Source of the DNA: an uncultured Chloroflexaceae bacterium
Lineage (GTDB): Bacteria; Chloroflexota; Chloroflexia; Chloroflexales; Chloroflexaceae
Direction of reading: 5' to 3'
Length of the DNA stretch: 6,687 nt
NCBI GenBank assembly: GCA_937141995.1
Contig: CAKZQX010000998.1
Coordinates: forward strand, 1 to 6,687
Shown here: in pieces, positions 1-5,341 of the stretch
How positions within the stretch are numbered: position 1 is the stretch's first letter
Layout of the letters: each line of letters starts with the position of its first letter
Program-made: the position numbers and the translations under genes
Notes under the pieces: model-generated
The model's database searches: none
What the model was told of the DNA's origin: nothing
The model's input: only the letters and a program-made list of their open reading frames with translations

Positions 1-1
1 T

Positions 2-1663
2 CACCTGGGATTACAGGCGATCCAGTTTGGCATGGTGGCCGGCTTTGACGAACTGCTCGCGCTGCCGCTGCTCCGGGATGTCGAACTGCTGGAGCATCAA
101 CTGCGCACGGCGCGCATGGTGTTGAGCCGGCTACGTGGGCGGGCGCTGCTCTGTGATGAGGTGGGCCTGGGGAAGACCATCGAAGCCGGCATGATCCTGC
201 TGGAACTGGTCGCACGCGGGCTGGTGCGCCGCACGCTGGTGCTGACCCCACCTTCGCTGGTGGAGCAGTGGCAGGGCGAATTGCGCCGCAAGTTCGGGCT
301 CGACAGCATTACCCACGATGATCCGCTCTTTCGGGAGCAGGGCCAGGCCGCCTGGGAGCAGCACGAACGTATCGTCGCCTCTTACCACACTGCGAAGCGC
401 GAACCACACCGCTCCGCCATCCTGTCCCACGAGTGGGATATGGTCATCATTGACGAAGTGCATCACTTTCGCAATGCCCGCACGCAACTCTGGAAATTCG
501 CCGCCGACCTGCGCAAGAAGTATGTGCTGCTGCTGACCGCCACACCGGTTCAAAACAATCTGGAAGAACTTTTTAACCTGGTGACGCTGCTGCAACCCGG
601 CTTGCTCAGTACATCGCGCTCGTTCCAGCGCCAGTTTGTGGATCGCAAGGATAAGCAGACCCCGCGCAATATCGATCAACTGCATGATCTGCTGGCCGAG
701 GTGATGGTACGCAATCGCCGCTCCACCGTCGGGCTGGCGCTGACCCACCGCATTGCCCGCACCGAGATGGTTGCGTTTAGCCCGCCGGAGCGGAAACTCT
801 ATGACGAGGTCTCGCGCTTTGTGCGTACGCATCTGCATCAGGGCACCGGCACGCGGATGCTCAACCGCATGACCCTGCTGACATTGCAGAAGGCGCTGGG
901 CAGTTCCAGCCATGCTGCCGCGCCGATGATCGAGCGGCTGGCCCTGGACGAACGCCTGTCGCCGGAACTGCGTGCGCCCCTGACGGAACTGGCCGCTACC
1001 GCGCAGGGCATCACCCACAGCGCCAAGGTTGACCATCTGCTGGCGCTGCTACCAACCTTCTCCGACAAACTGGTGATCTTTACGCAGTTCCGCGACACGC
1101 AGGAGCGCCTGGGCGAGCGGCTCCGGGCGGCAGGCGAGGAGGTGGTACTGTTCCATGGCAGCCTGTCGCGGCTGCAAAAGGAAGAGGCCATCCAGCAATT
1201 TCGCGGTCCCGCGCGCATCCTGGTCAGTACCGACTCGGGCAGCGAAGGCCGCAATTTGCAATTCTGCAACGTGATTGTCAACTTCGACCTGCCCTGGAAC
1301 CCGATGAAGATTGAACAACGCATCGGGCGCTTGAGCCGTATCGGGCAGCAGCGCGATGTGCATGTGATCAATCTGGTGGCGCGCGACACGCTGGAAGCAG
1401 CCATGCTCTACCTGCTGGACGCCAAGATTGCCATGTTTGAACTGGTCATCGGTGAGGTAGATATGATTCTAGGCAGTCTGGAAGAAGATCAGGAGTTTGA
1501 AGAGATGGTCGCCGAACTCTGGATGCAGACGCAAACCGAGCAGGATTTCCAGCAGGCAATGGAGCGCCTGGGGGAACGACTGGTTGCCGCCAAACAGTCT
1601 TACCTGGAACAGCGCGCCTACGAAGATACACTGTTTGGTGAGCGCTTTGCCCCACCGCAGTGA
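2..1663 (+). CDS. SNF2/RapA-like superfamily 2 DNA helicase, 5' partial
   Basis: ATP-dependent DNA translocase or helicase of the SNF2 family. Numbering from the in-frame Met at nt 32, it shows: H22-Q23 in the Q-motif area; Walker A DEVGLGKT (42-49, Lys48); Walker B DEVHH (141-145, a variant of DEAH/DEGH); motif III LLLTATP (166-172). The helicase C lobe starts near residue 330 and carries FTQFRDTQERL, the motif V region (VSTDSGSEGRNLQ, 398-410) and motif VI QRIGRLSRIGQ (429-439). A charged helical tail follows. The frame is open to the window edge (HLGLQAIQFG precedes the Met). In relatives the GFDELL segment is usually internal, so I infer the true start lies upstream and the Met at 32 is not the start. 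It is followed after 26 nt by a coiled-coil zinc-ribbon gene, probably in the same operon. The visible 553 codons are shorter than DrmD-type or full RapA proteins. Family call firm, process unknown. Confidence 0.9.
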   Translation, partial: HLGLQAIQFGMVAGFDELLALPLLRDVELLEHQLRTARMVLSRLRGRALLCDEVGLGKTIEAGMILLELVARGLVRRTLVLTPPSLVEQWQGELRRKFGLDSITHDDPLFREQGQAAWEQHERIVASYHTAKREPHRSAILSHEWDMVIIDEVHHFRNARTQLWKFAADLRKKYVLLLTATPVQNNLEELFNLVTLLQPGLLSTSRSFQRQFVDRKDKQTPRNIDQLHDLLAEVMVRNRRSTVGLALTHRIARTEMVAFSPPERKLYDEVSRFVRTHLHQGTGTRMLNRMTLLTLQKALGSSSHAAAPMIERLALDERLSPELRAPLTELAATAQGITHSAKVDHLLALLPTFSDKLVIFTQFRDTQERLGERLRAAGEEVVLFHGSLSRLQKEEAIQQFRGPARILVSTDSGSEGRNLQFCNVIVNFDLPWNPMKIEQRIGRLSRIGQQRDVHVINLVARDTLEAAMLYLLDAKIAMFELVIGEVDMILGSLEEDQEFEEMVAELWMQTQTEQDFQQAMERLGERLVAAKQSYLEQRAYEDTLFGERFAPPQ

Positions 1664-1689
1664 TTGTCGGGTAGAAATGGTAGCACGCA

Positions 1690-2736
1690 ATGGATAGCAA
1701 TCACCGTTCACCGTTGGAACAGTTTTTTCGGGATTATGTGGAAACCAGCGGCGGCATCTGGGAGGAGATCGAACCCCAGGTCTACGATGTGCTCTGGTCG
1801 GATGCGGAGGAGCCGCAGCGCGTAACATTCGACTCGGAGGCATTGCCCGAACATCCCTCGGCGCAACTGCTGACCTTTGGCCTGCCTCTGCTGGATGCTA
1901 TGCTGGAAGAAGCGCAACAGCGCGGGCAGGCGGCGCGGGCCTACCTGGACGGAATGCATATCGAACCTTATGGAATTGAAACCCAGGTGGAGCGCGATCT
2001 GACGCTGCCGGGCAGTGTCCGGATGGAGGTCGATCAGGTACGCACGCGCTATGTGCGGCATACGCTCTTCTGGTTTGAGGCGACCTACCTCAGCGACGAG
2101 AAAGAGCAGGCGCTCTACACCGCGGCCGTAGATCGCTACTACGGCCGACTGGTGCGCCATTTAGAGCCGCTTGACAGCGAGCAGTTGAGCGCGGAGCGGC
2201 TCTGGCCGCACCCGGACGCGCCCGCTCTTCCGCTGGATCAGGCCTACCTGCTGGCGCGCGAACGGATCGTGCGGAATGTGCTGGTCGCCGCCAACAGCCA
2301 CCAGCGCGAACGGCAGACCCGCCTGGGCAAGCAGATCGAGCGCATGGAGCAATACTTCACCGATATGCGCGCCGAGGTTGAAGAGCGCATCCAGAAGGCG
2401 CAAGCACGCGGCGACGACATTGCCGGCCTGCTGCAGCGCGTCGAAGCGTTGGAGCGCGAACGCGTGCTGCGCATTGACGAACTGCGGCGCAAAGCGGTGA
2501 CGCGGGTTCACCTGCGGCTGACCAACCTGCTGCATCTACTAATCCCACGCCTGTTTCTGCGTACTCGCCTGGTTCCCACCGGCAAACAGCAGCACGCCGC
2601 CGAACTGCCGCTGACGATCACCTGGGATCCACTGGTGGGCAAGACCGATGCAGTAGATTGTCCGACATGCGGCACACCAACGTACGAACTGAGATTGAAA
2701 GCACGCGGCGCATATGGCTGCCCGGCATGTCAGTAA
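1690..2736 (+). CDS. Coiled-coil, zinc-ribbon partner protein of the SNF2 helicase
   Basis: A 348-aa protein of no named family that I can assign. The ATG is the only sensible start: a TAG lies in frame at 1681. There is no clear Shine-Dalgarno site, so it may depend on translation of the helicase 26 nt upstream. The N-terminal half (about 1-190) is acidic and globular (LEQFFRDYVETSGGIWEEI...). Residues about 195-275 are rich in Glu, Arg and Gln with heptad-like spacing (RERQTRLGKQIERMEQYF, LLQRVEALERERVLRI), which suggests a long coiled coil. The C terminus has a four-cysteine zinc ribbon, CPTC (Cys324, Cys327) and CPAC (Cys344, Cys347), ending one residue after the last Cys. There is no signal peptide or membrane helix, so it should be cytosolic. 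By position it probably binds the helicase or its nucleic-acid substrate; this is inference. The real-gene call is strong, the function unknown. Confidence 0.85.
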   Translation: MDSNHRSPLEQFFRDYVETSGGIWEEIEPQVYDVLWSDAEEPQRVTFDSEALPEHPSAQLLTFGLPLLDAMLEEAQQRGQAARAYLDGMHIEPYGIETQVERDLTLPGSVRMEVDQVRTRYVRHTLFWFEATYLSDEKEQALYTAAVDRYYGRLVRHLEPLDSEQLSAERLWPHPDAPALPLDQAYLLARERIVRNVLVAANSHQRERQTRLGKQIERMEQYFTDMRAEVEERIQKAQARGDDIAGLLQRVEALERERVLRIDELRRKAVTRVHLRLTNLLHLLIPRLFLRTRLVPTGKQQHAAELPLTITWDPLVGKTDAVDCPTCGTPTYELRLKARGAYGCPACQ

Positions 2737-2741
2737 TATGC

Positions 2742-2804
2742 GTTACGCGGTAGGCGTGCAAACGTCCCGTTTGATGAGACGAAACGCAGTTTCGCCAGCG
2801 GCAG
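2742..2804. repeat. Truncated left half of the palindromic repeat family
   Basis: This piece starts 5 nt after the stop codon of the zinc-ribbon gene. It opens with GTTACGCGG (2742-2750), the exact reverse complement of the right terminal repeat of copy B (3227-3235). After 36 nt comes CAGTTTCGCCAGCGGCAG (2787-2804), which matches 17 of 18 bases of copy B at 3078-3095. In copy B the same two blocks are also 36 nt apart (3042-3077). The core hairpin and the right half are missing, so it is a decayed or deleted copy. A 6-bp hairpin, CGAAAC-GCA-GTTTCG (2780-2794), lies inside and could help end transcription of the upstream genes, but no T-tract follows it. Confidence 0.6.
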
Positions 2805-2817
2805 GGCAGAAGTCGTA

Positions 2818-3027
2818 TAAATGACACGAGTTATGCGGCGGGCGTTCAAATCAGGCATGTGCCTGTATGAACGGCCCGATTTGCCTGCGGCAGCACGGTA
2901 CGCTTTTTTCTTTTGCACAAAACATTTGCACTCCGTGCAAATGTTTTGTGCAAAAGCATGGAATCTTCCGCCCTGCCGGAGGCGCAATACGCTTTCGGGT
3001 CAGTGACCGCATAACTCGTGTCATTTA
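2818..3027. repeat. Nested palindromic repeat, copy A (MITE-like)
   Basis: A 210-bp non-coding unit made of nested inverted repeats. The outer terminal repeats are perfect over 21 bp (2818-2838 against 3007-3027) and contain ACACGAGTTATGCGG. The middle pair is GCCTGCGGCAG (2883-2893) against CTGCCGGAGGC (2973-2983), 10 of 11 bases. The core is a perfect 22-bp hairpin at 2910-2956. A further local hairpin (GTTCA...TGAAC with CAGGC...GCCTG inside, 2844-2872) lies in the left arm. The 42 nt from 2943 to 2984 are identical to 3143-3184 in copy B. Terminal inverted repeats with no coding capacity suggest a MITE-like or REP-like mobile element. No transposase is present and no clear target-site duplication is visible. 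It is shown strandless because the outline is symmetric. Confidence 0.8.
2910..2956. repeat. Core 22-bp perfect hairpin of copy A
   Basis: The left arm (2910-2931) begins CTTTTGCACAAAAC and the right arm (2935-2956) ends GTTTTGTGCAAAAG. All 22 base pairs are perfect and the loop is only TCC. A T-rich run (TTTTTTC) lies on the 5' side and no T-tract lies on the 3' side, so it does not look like a standard rho-independent terminator read on the + strand. Such an arm would extrude as a cruciform, or fold strongly if transcribed. Confidence 0.9.
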
Positions 3028-3042
3028 CACGAGTTATGCGGT
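3006..3042. repeat. Junction palindrome between copies A and B
   Basis: Copies A and B abut head to tail, so the right terminal repeat of A faces the left terminal repeat of B. This makes a perfect 16-bp inverted repeat, 3006-3021 (ACCGCATAACTCGTGT) against 3027-3042 (ACACGAGTTATGCGGT), around the 5-nt spacer CATTT. The bases CATTTA are shared by the ends of both copies. The structure is visible directly. Whether it is a functional site or only a result of tandem insertion cannot be told. Confidence 0.85.
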
Positions 3043-3246
3043 TCAGCCAATTCCAGCCAGGTATCAGACTTCAACGCCAGTTTCGCCTGCGGCAGCGTGG
3101 TACTGTTTTATCTTTTGCACAAAACGTTGCACGAAGTGCAACGTTTTGTGCAAAAGCATGGAATCTTCCGCCCTGCCGGAGGCGAGTCGGGCCGTGCATC
3201 CGGGTGAACACCTGGTTTGAAACCGACCGCGTAACTCGTGTACATG
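3022..3246. repeat. Nested palindromic repeat, copy B (MITE-like)
   Basis: Second full copy, about 225 bp. Its terminal repeats (3022-3042 against 3226-3246) pair at 19 of 21 positions, so it is slightly more worn than copy A. The middle pair GCCTGCGGCAG (3085-3095) against CTGCCGGAGGC (3173-3183) is identical to that of copy A. The core hairpin at 3112-3156 is perfect. The segment between the left terminal repeat and the middle pair, and the one before the right terminal repeat, have diverged from copy A. The hairpin with its right flank and the middle and terminal blocks are conserved. The right end lies about 105 nt before the start of the bacilliredoxin gene, so it may influence that promoter region. 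Confidence 0.8.
3112..3156. repeat. Core 21-bp perfect hairpin of copy B
   Basis: The left arm (3112-3132) begins CTTTTGCACAAAACG and the right arm (3136-3156) ends CGTTTTGTGCAAAAG; the loop is GAA. Relative to copy A, one base pair is lost and one A-T pair is replaced by G-C, with the change present in both arms. The loop also differs (GAA against TCC). Both versions therefore stay fully paired despite different sequences. Confidence 0.9.
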
Positions 3247-3351
3247 AACCGATGCAGCCACACCGTTATCATGCGATATGGTACATGGTACACAATTTGC
3301 AAAGAACCGGTTCGTAATCCAATCAACCTGATAGAAAAGAGAGGTAACATT
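3247..3351 (+). promoter_or_regulatory. Probable promoter/leader region of the bacilliredoxin operon
   Basis: This is the only non-repeat sequence ahead of the bacilliredoxin gene, so its promoter should lie here or in the end of copy B. No good -35/-10 pair stands out. TTATCA (3266-3271) and TACACA (3289-3294) are 17 nt apart but match the sigma-70 consensus poorly. A short direct repeat GGTACATGGTAC (3280-3291) and a perfect 10-bp palindrome GAACCGGTTC (3304-3313) could be operator elements. All of this is weak inference. Confidence 0.3.
3338..3344 (+). promoter_or_regulatory. Shine-Dalgarno site that fixes a TTG start
   Basis: AGAGAGG is followed by a 7-nt spacer and TTG at 3352. In-frame ATG codons lie upstream (3238 and later), but they have no comparable site and the first falls inside repeat copy B. 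The TTG start also gives a protein of the length expected for the YtxJ family. Confidence 0.7.
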
Positions 3352-3699
3352 TTGCCTGCAGACTTCACTCCGGTCACCAGCACTGAAGCAATCGACCAGA
3401 TGATCTCCGCGTCGAACCAGCAACCCATCATCCTGTTCAACAATGATCCCTACTGCCCAATCAGCCGGCGGGCATACCGGCAGGTCGAAGCGCTGGCGCA
3501 CCCGGTAGCCCTGGTGGATGTCTCCCGCGCTACCGACGTAACCCGGTATATCAGCCGGCACACTCAGATCCGCCATGAGTCGCCGCAAATTATCATCCTG
3601 CATCAGGGGAAAGCGGTCTGGACTGCATCACATGGGGCGATCACCCGGCAGGCTGTTGAGCAGGCCTTCGCGCAGGCCGGGCAACTGACCGAAGAGTAG
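3352..3699 (+). CDS. ytxJ: YtxJ/BrxC-family monothiol bacilliredoxin (DUF2847)
   Basis: A 115-aa thioredoxin-fold protein. Members of this family act in bacillithiol redox systems, where the single active Cys removes bacillithiol from mixed disulfides on cytosolic proteins. Seen here: a beta strand (PIILFNN, 25-31) leading to the active site CPIS (Cys35-Ser38), with only one Cys in the protein; the IRHESPQ motif (73-79), where Pro78 is the expected cis-proline; and the family signature KAVWTASHGAIT (87-98). There is no signal peptide. Start: TTG at 3352 with a good Shine-Dalgarno site. A longer version from ATG 3238 would add 38 unlikely residues (NRCSHTVIMRYGTWY...) and overlap the repeat. 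It lies 85 nt before a DUF1264 gene on the same strand, with no obvious terminator between, so probably one operon. A small palindrome GCAACGTTGC lies in that gap (3713-3722). It suggests that the organism uses bacillithiol or a derivative, which the window cannot confirm. Confidence 0.85.
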   Translation: MPADFTPVTSTEAIDQMISASNQQPIILFNNDPYCPISRRAYRQVEALAHPVALVDVSRATDVTRYISRHTQIRHESPQIIILHQGKAVWTASHGAITRQAVEQAFAQAGQLTEE

Positions 3700-3771
3700 G
3701 ACAACAGCCCACGCAACGTTGCAGGCCGCGGTCATGGCATCGTTATTGCTACCACCCTGGAACAACCGAGG

Positions 3772-3778
3772 AAAGGAG
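3772..3778 (+). promoter_or_regulatory. Shine-Dalgarno site of the DUF1264 gene
   Basis: AAAGGAG with a 6-nt spacer to ATG 3785. It sets the start and rules out the longer frame from ATG 3719, which lacks such a site. Confidence 0.8.
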
Positions 3779-3784
3779 CAACCC

Positions 3785-4528
3785 ATGACCAGAAAACGCC
3801 CAAGTCCGCTGCAACCACCGGGAGCGGCAAAAACGCTCAAGCGGCGCGCCCTGGAGTTCGGTGCAACCGTTTTGCAGTCGGATACACCGCTCCATGGCTT
3901 TGATATCTATGTTGTCGGTTTTCACTGCGCCCGGTATGAACCATCTATGCAGATGGAAGCACACCACTTCTGCAAACAGGTGAATGCCGACTTCTTGCAG
4001 TGTATGATCTTTGATGGAAACACCACCGAGGCAAATCTCATTGGTATCGAGTATATCATCTCTGAGCGGCTCTTCCTGGATCTACCCGGCGATGAAAAGC
4101 CCCGCTGGCACCCGCATAACTACGAGGTCTTTTCGGGAGAACTGGTTGCACCGGGACTGCCGGAAGTTGCCGAGCGGGAGCTGATGTCCCTGCTGGTAAA
4201 TAGCTATGGCAAGACCTGGCATCTCTGGCACACGGGACGGCACGACGGTCAGCCGGGCGACTCCTTACCCGTGGGTGAGGCAATGCTGATGTGGTCGTTC
4301 AACCGTGATGGCGAGGTGGACGAGCGTCTGCGCCAGAACCGGATGATGCATATGGGTTCGGATGTAAACCACAAACGCCGTGATCGGCAGGAGCATCTGC
4401 TGTATCTGGCGCATCCTCAGCATGGCGTGAACACGCTGCGGAATGCCTTTCCTGATGCTGCGCCGGCACCACCACCCGGCGTCTACGATGTAGCCGACGC
4501 TGCCGATGATGTGCCGCAGACATCGTAG
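3785..4528 (+). CDS. DUF1264 (OBAP-like) family protein
   Basis: A 247-aa protein with the hallmarks of the DUF1264 family. This family includes plant oil-body-associated proteins (OBAP) and many bacterial and fungal proteins of unknown biochemical function. Conserved blocks, in order: DIYVVGFH (40-47), QMEAHHFC (56-63), DFLQCMIFDGN (69-79), LIGIEYIISERLF (85-97), WHPHNYEVFSG (108-118), and SYGKTWHLWH (140-149). The dense His, Cys and Trp residues look like a ligand- or metal-binding core, which is inference. The N terminus (1-25) is basic and Pro-rich. The C terminus (about 225-247) is a low-complexity Ala/Pro/Asp tail (APAPPPGVYDVADAADD) that looks disordered. There is no membrane segment. 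It follows the bacilliredoxin gene by 85 nt and is probably cotranscribed, which may point to a stress or redox role. It converges with the SnoaL-like gene. Family call firm, role unknown. Confidence 0.88.
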   Translation: MTRKRPSPLQPPGAAKTLKRRALEFGATVLQSDTPLHGFDIYVVGFHCARYEPSMQMEAHHFCKQVNADFLQCMIFDGNTTEANLIGIEYIISERLFLDLPGDEKPRWHPHNYEVFSGELVAPGLPEVAERELMSLLVNSYGKTWHLWHTGRHDGQPGDSLPVGEAMLMWSFNRDGEVDERLRQNRMMHMGSDVNHKRRDRQEHLLYLAHPQHGVNTLRNAFPDAAPAPPPGVYDVADAADDVPQTS

Positions 4529-4543
4529 CATTGCGGCAATGGT

Positions 4544-4981
4544 TTAGCCTGCGCCCCGCTTCGGCGCAGGCGCAGCCCCCAGTTGCACCATCAGGCCAAA
4601 TGTATCGGCCACGCCCCGCTCCTCAACCACTTTGCCCGCACTGATACAGTAGACTGTAACGCCGGAGCCATGCACGGGCGTACCGGATGGTTTCACCCCA
4701 AATAGATCACCCTGCTGATGGGTGCCCCGATAGTTCCAGCGCATCACCACATGGGTACCCTCGGCGATGGGCTCTTCCGCCATAATCTGCAGGTCAGGAA
4801 AATAGGTAAAAGTCTGACTCAGAATCTGCTTGAAACTGTCAATACCACGCACCGCCTCCGGAAAGTGGGCGTAGAGAACGATAATATCCGGGGCCGCCAG
4901 TTCATCAAGAATGTCCGCGCCACCGGCGTTCCATGCCTGAATAAAGCGGCGGGCGATTGCTTTATTTTGACCAATTGACAT
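4544..4981 (-). CDS. SnoaL-like ester-cyclase-family protein
   Basis: A 145-aa protein of the SnoaL/NTF2-like alpha+beta barrel fold. The family includes polyketide cyclases that close a ring by aldol chemistry, and many stand-alone members with unknown substrates; nothing nearby suggests polyketide synthesis. Seen: the N-terminal helix NKAIARRFIQAWNAGG (6-21), LDELAAPD (25-32), the FPDL turn (61-64), strand VVMRW (78-82), GTHQQGDLFG (86-95), and the closing GKVVEERGVADTFGLMVQLG. Asp126 sits where the catalytic acid/base of SnoaL proteins is expected, by motif rather than by alignment. The Ala/Pro/Gly-rich C terminus is short and likely flexible. Start: ATG at 4979-4981 (- strand), preceded by AAGGGGGG (C-run at 4991-4996 on the + strand) with a 9-nt spacer. 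The likely promoter is in the AT-rich stretch around 5005-5045. The gene is alone or follows the EEP gene after a 360-nt gap. Specific reaction unknown. Confidence 0.85.
   Translation of the reverse strand: MSIGQNKAIARRFIQAWNAGGADILDELAAPDIIVLYAHFPEAVRGIDSFKQILSQTFTYFPDLQIMAEEPIAEGTHVVMRWNYRGTHQQGDLFGVKPSGTPVHGSGVTVYCISAGKVVEERGVADTFGLMVQLGAAPAPKRGAG
4547..4571. terminator. GC-rich hairpin at the convergent gene ends, possible terminator
   Basis: A perfect 9-bp stem, GCCTGCGCC (4547-4555) against GGCGCAGGC (4563-4571), with a 7-nt loop. It lies in the last codons of the SnoaL-like gene and 18 nt beyond the stop of the DUF1264 gene, so it could slow transcription from both sides. No T-tract follows on either strand, and the bases also encode the C terminus of the SnoaL-like protein, so the call is tentative. 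Confidence 0.35.
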
Positions 4982-5341
4982 GTGAATAATCCCCCCTTTT
5001 GATTTCTCACATTACAGATATAACAAAAGATGGAACCAGACACGCATGATACCCACGATAAACCTCCGCTTCATCGCCGATTTCATACCTGATACCAATG
5101 TGTCGGCAAACCAGCAATCCACGGGAACGGGCGCACTGGGCGCATGGGCAGCACATTCCCGTGGATCATCGCTGCGTCCTCGGTGTGCGCTGTGGCGATG
5201 AAAACACATCGGTATGAAAGATCACTGCTGCTTCAGTTGTCGGAAGTGTACCATAAGAATACTCTGGTCACGAAGGAGATACAGGACAGGTGGTTTTCCG
5301 GCTTGAAATCAGAACCATAGGCAGAGATCTGCTTTCCAATT
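4982..5341. other. 360-nt gap between the EEP and SnoaL-like genes
   Basis: No convincing gene lies here. The part nearest the SnoaL-like gene (about 5000-5045) is AT-rich and probably contains its promoter, though no clean -35/-10 pair is visible. The centre holds an imperfect palindromic element (5092-5215, listed separately). Near the right end an AAGGAG motif (5273-5278) precedes a GTG on the + strand, but the frame that follows runs into the tail of the EEP gene and resembles nothing known. Confidence 0.5.
5092..5215. repeat. Imperfect palindromic element, second family
   Basis: An outer inverted repeat, 5092-5103 (ATACCAATGTGT) against 5204-5215 (ACACATCGGTAT), pairs at 11 of 12 positions. 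An inner perfect 11-bp repeat, 5117-5127 (ATCCACGGGAA) against 5156-5166 (TTCCCGTGGAT), encloses a 28-nt G-rich loop. Short CAGC (5112-5115) and GCTG (5171-5174) blocks add to the inner stem. A second copy of the outer motif, TTTCATACC (5081-5089), also matches GGTATGAAA (5211-5219). It shares no motif with the repeats at 2742-3246. It may be an old MITE-like insertion or a structured 3' region of the EEP transcript. Confidence 0.55.

Noticed and set aside
131..1036. 301-codon open frame antisense to the helicase gene
   Set aside because: It is the mirror of a strongly supported helicase frame. Its translation is rich in Gln, His, Arg and Ala with no recognisable domain.
2..2736. DISARM-type defence system
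   Set aside because: Only an SNF2-type helicase is visible. No DrmA, DrmB (DUF1998), DrmC or methyltransferase gene is in the window, and the helicase looks shorter than DrmD.
2742..3246. CRISPR array
   Set aside because: The repeats are long, palindromic and about 200 nt apart, with no uniform short repeat and spacer pattern and no cas genes.
2821..3317. Short + strand open frames across the palindromic repeats
   Set aside because: Their similar peptides (e.g. FCTK, KAWNLPPCRR) only reflect the repeated DNA. They break at the repeat edges and lack ribosome sites.
3064..3603. 179-codon open frame on the - strand across repeat copy B and the bacilliredoxin gene
   Set aside because: It overlaps a clear YtxJ-family gene on the other strand, and its translation matches no family.
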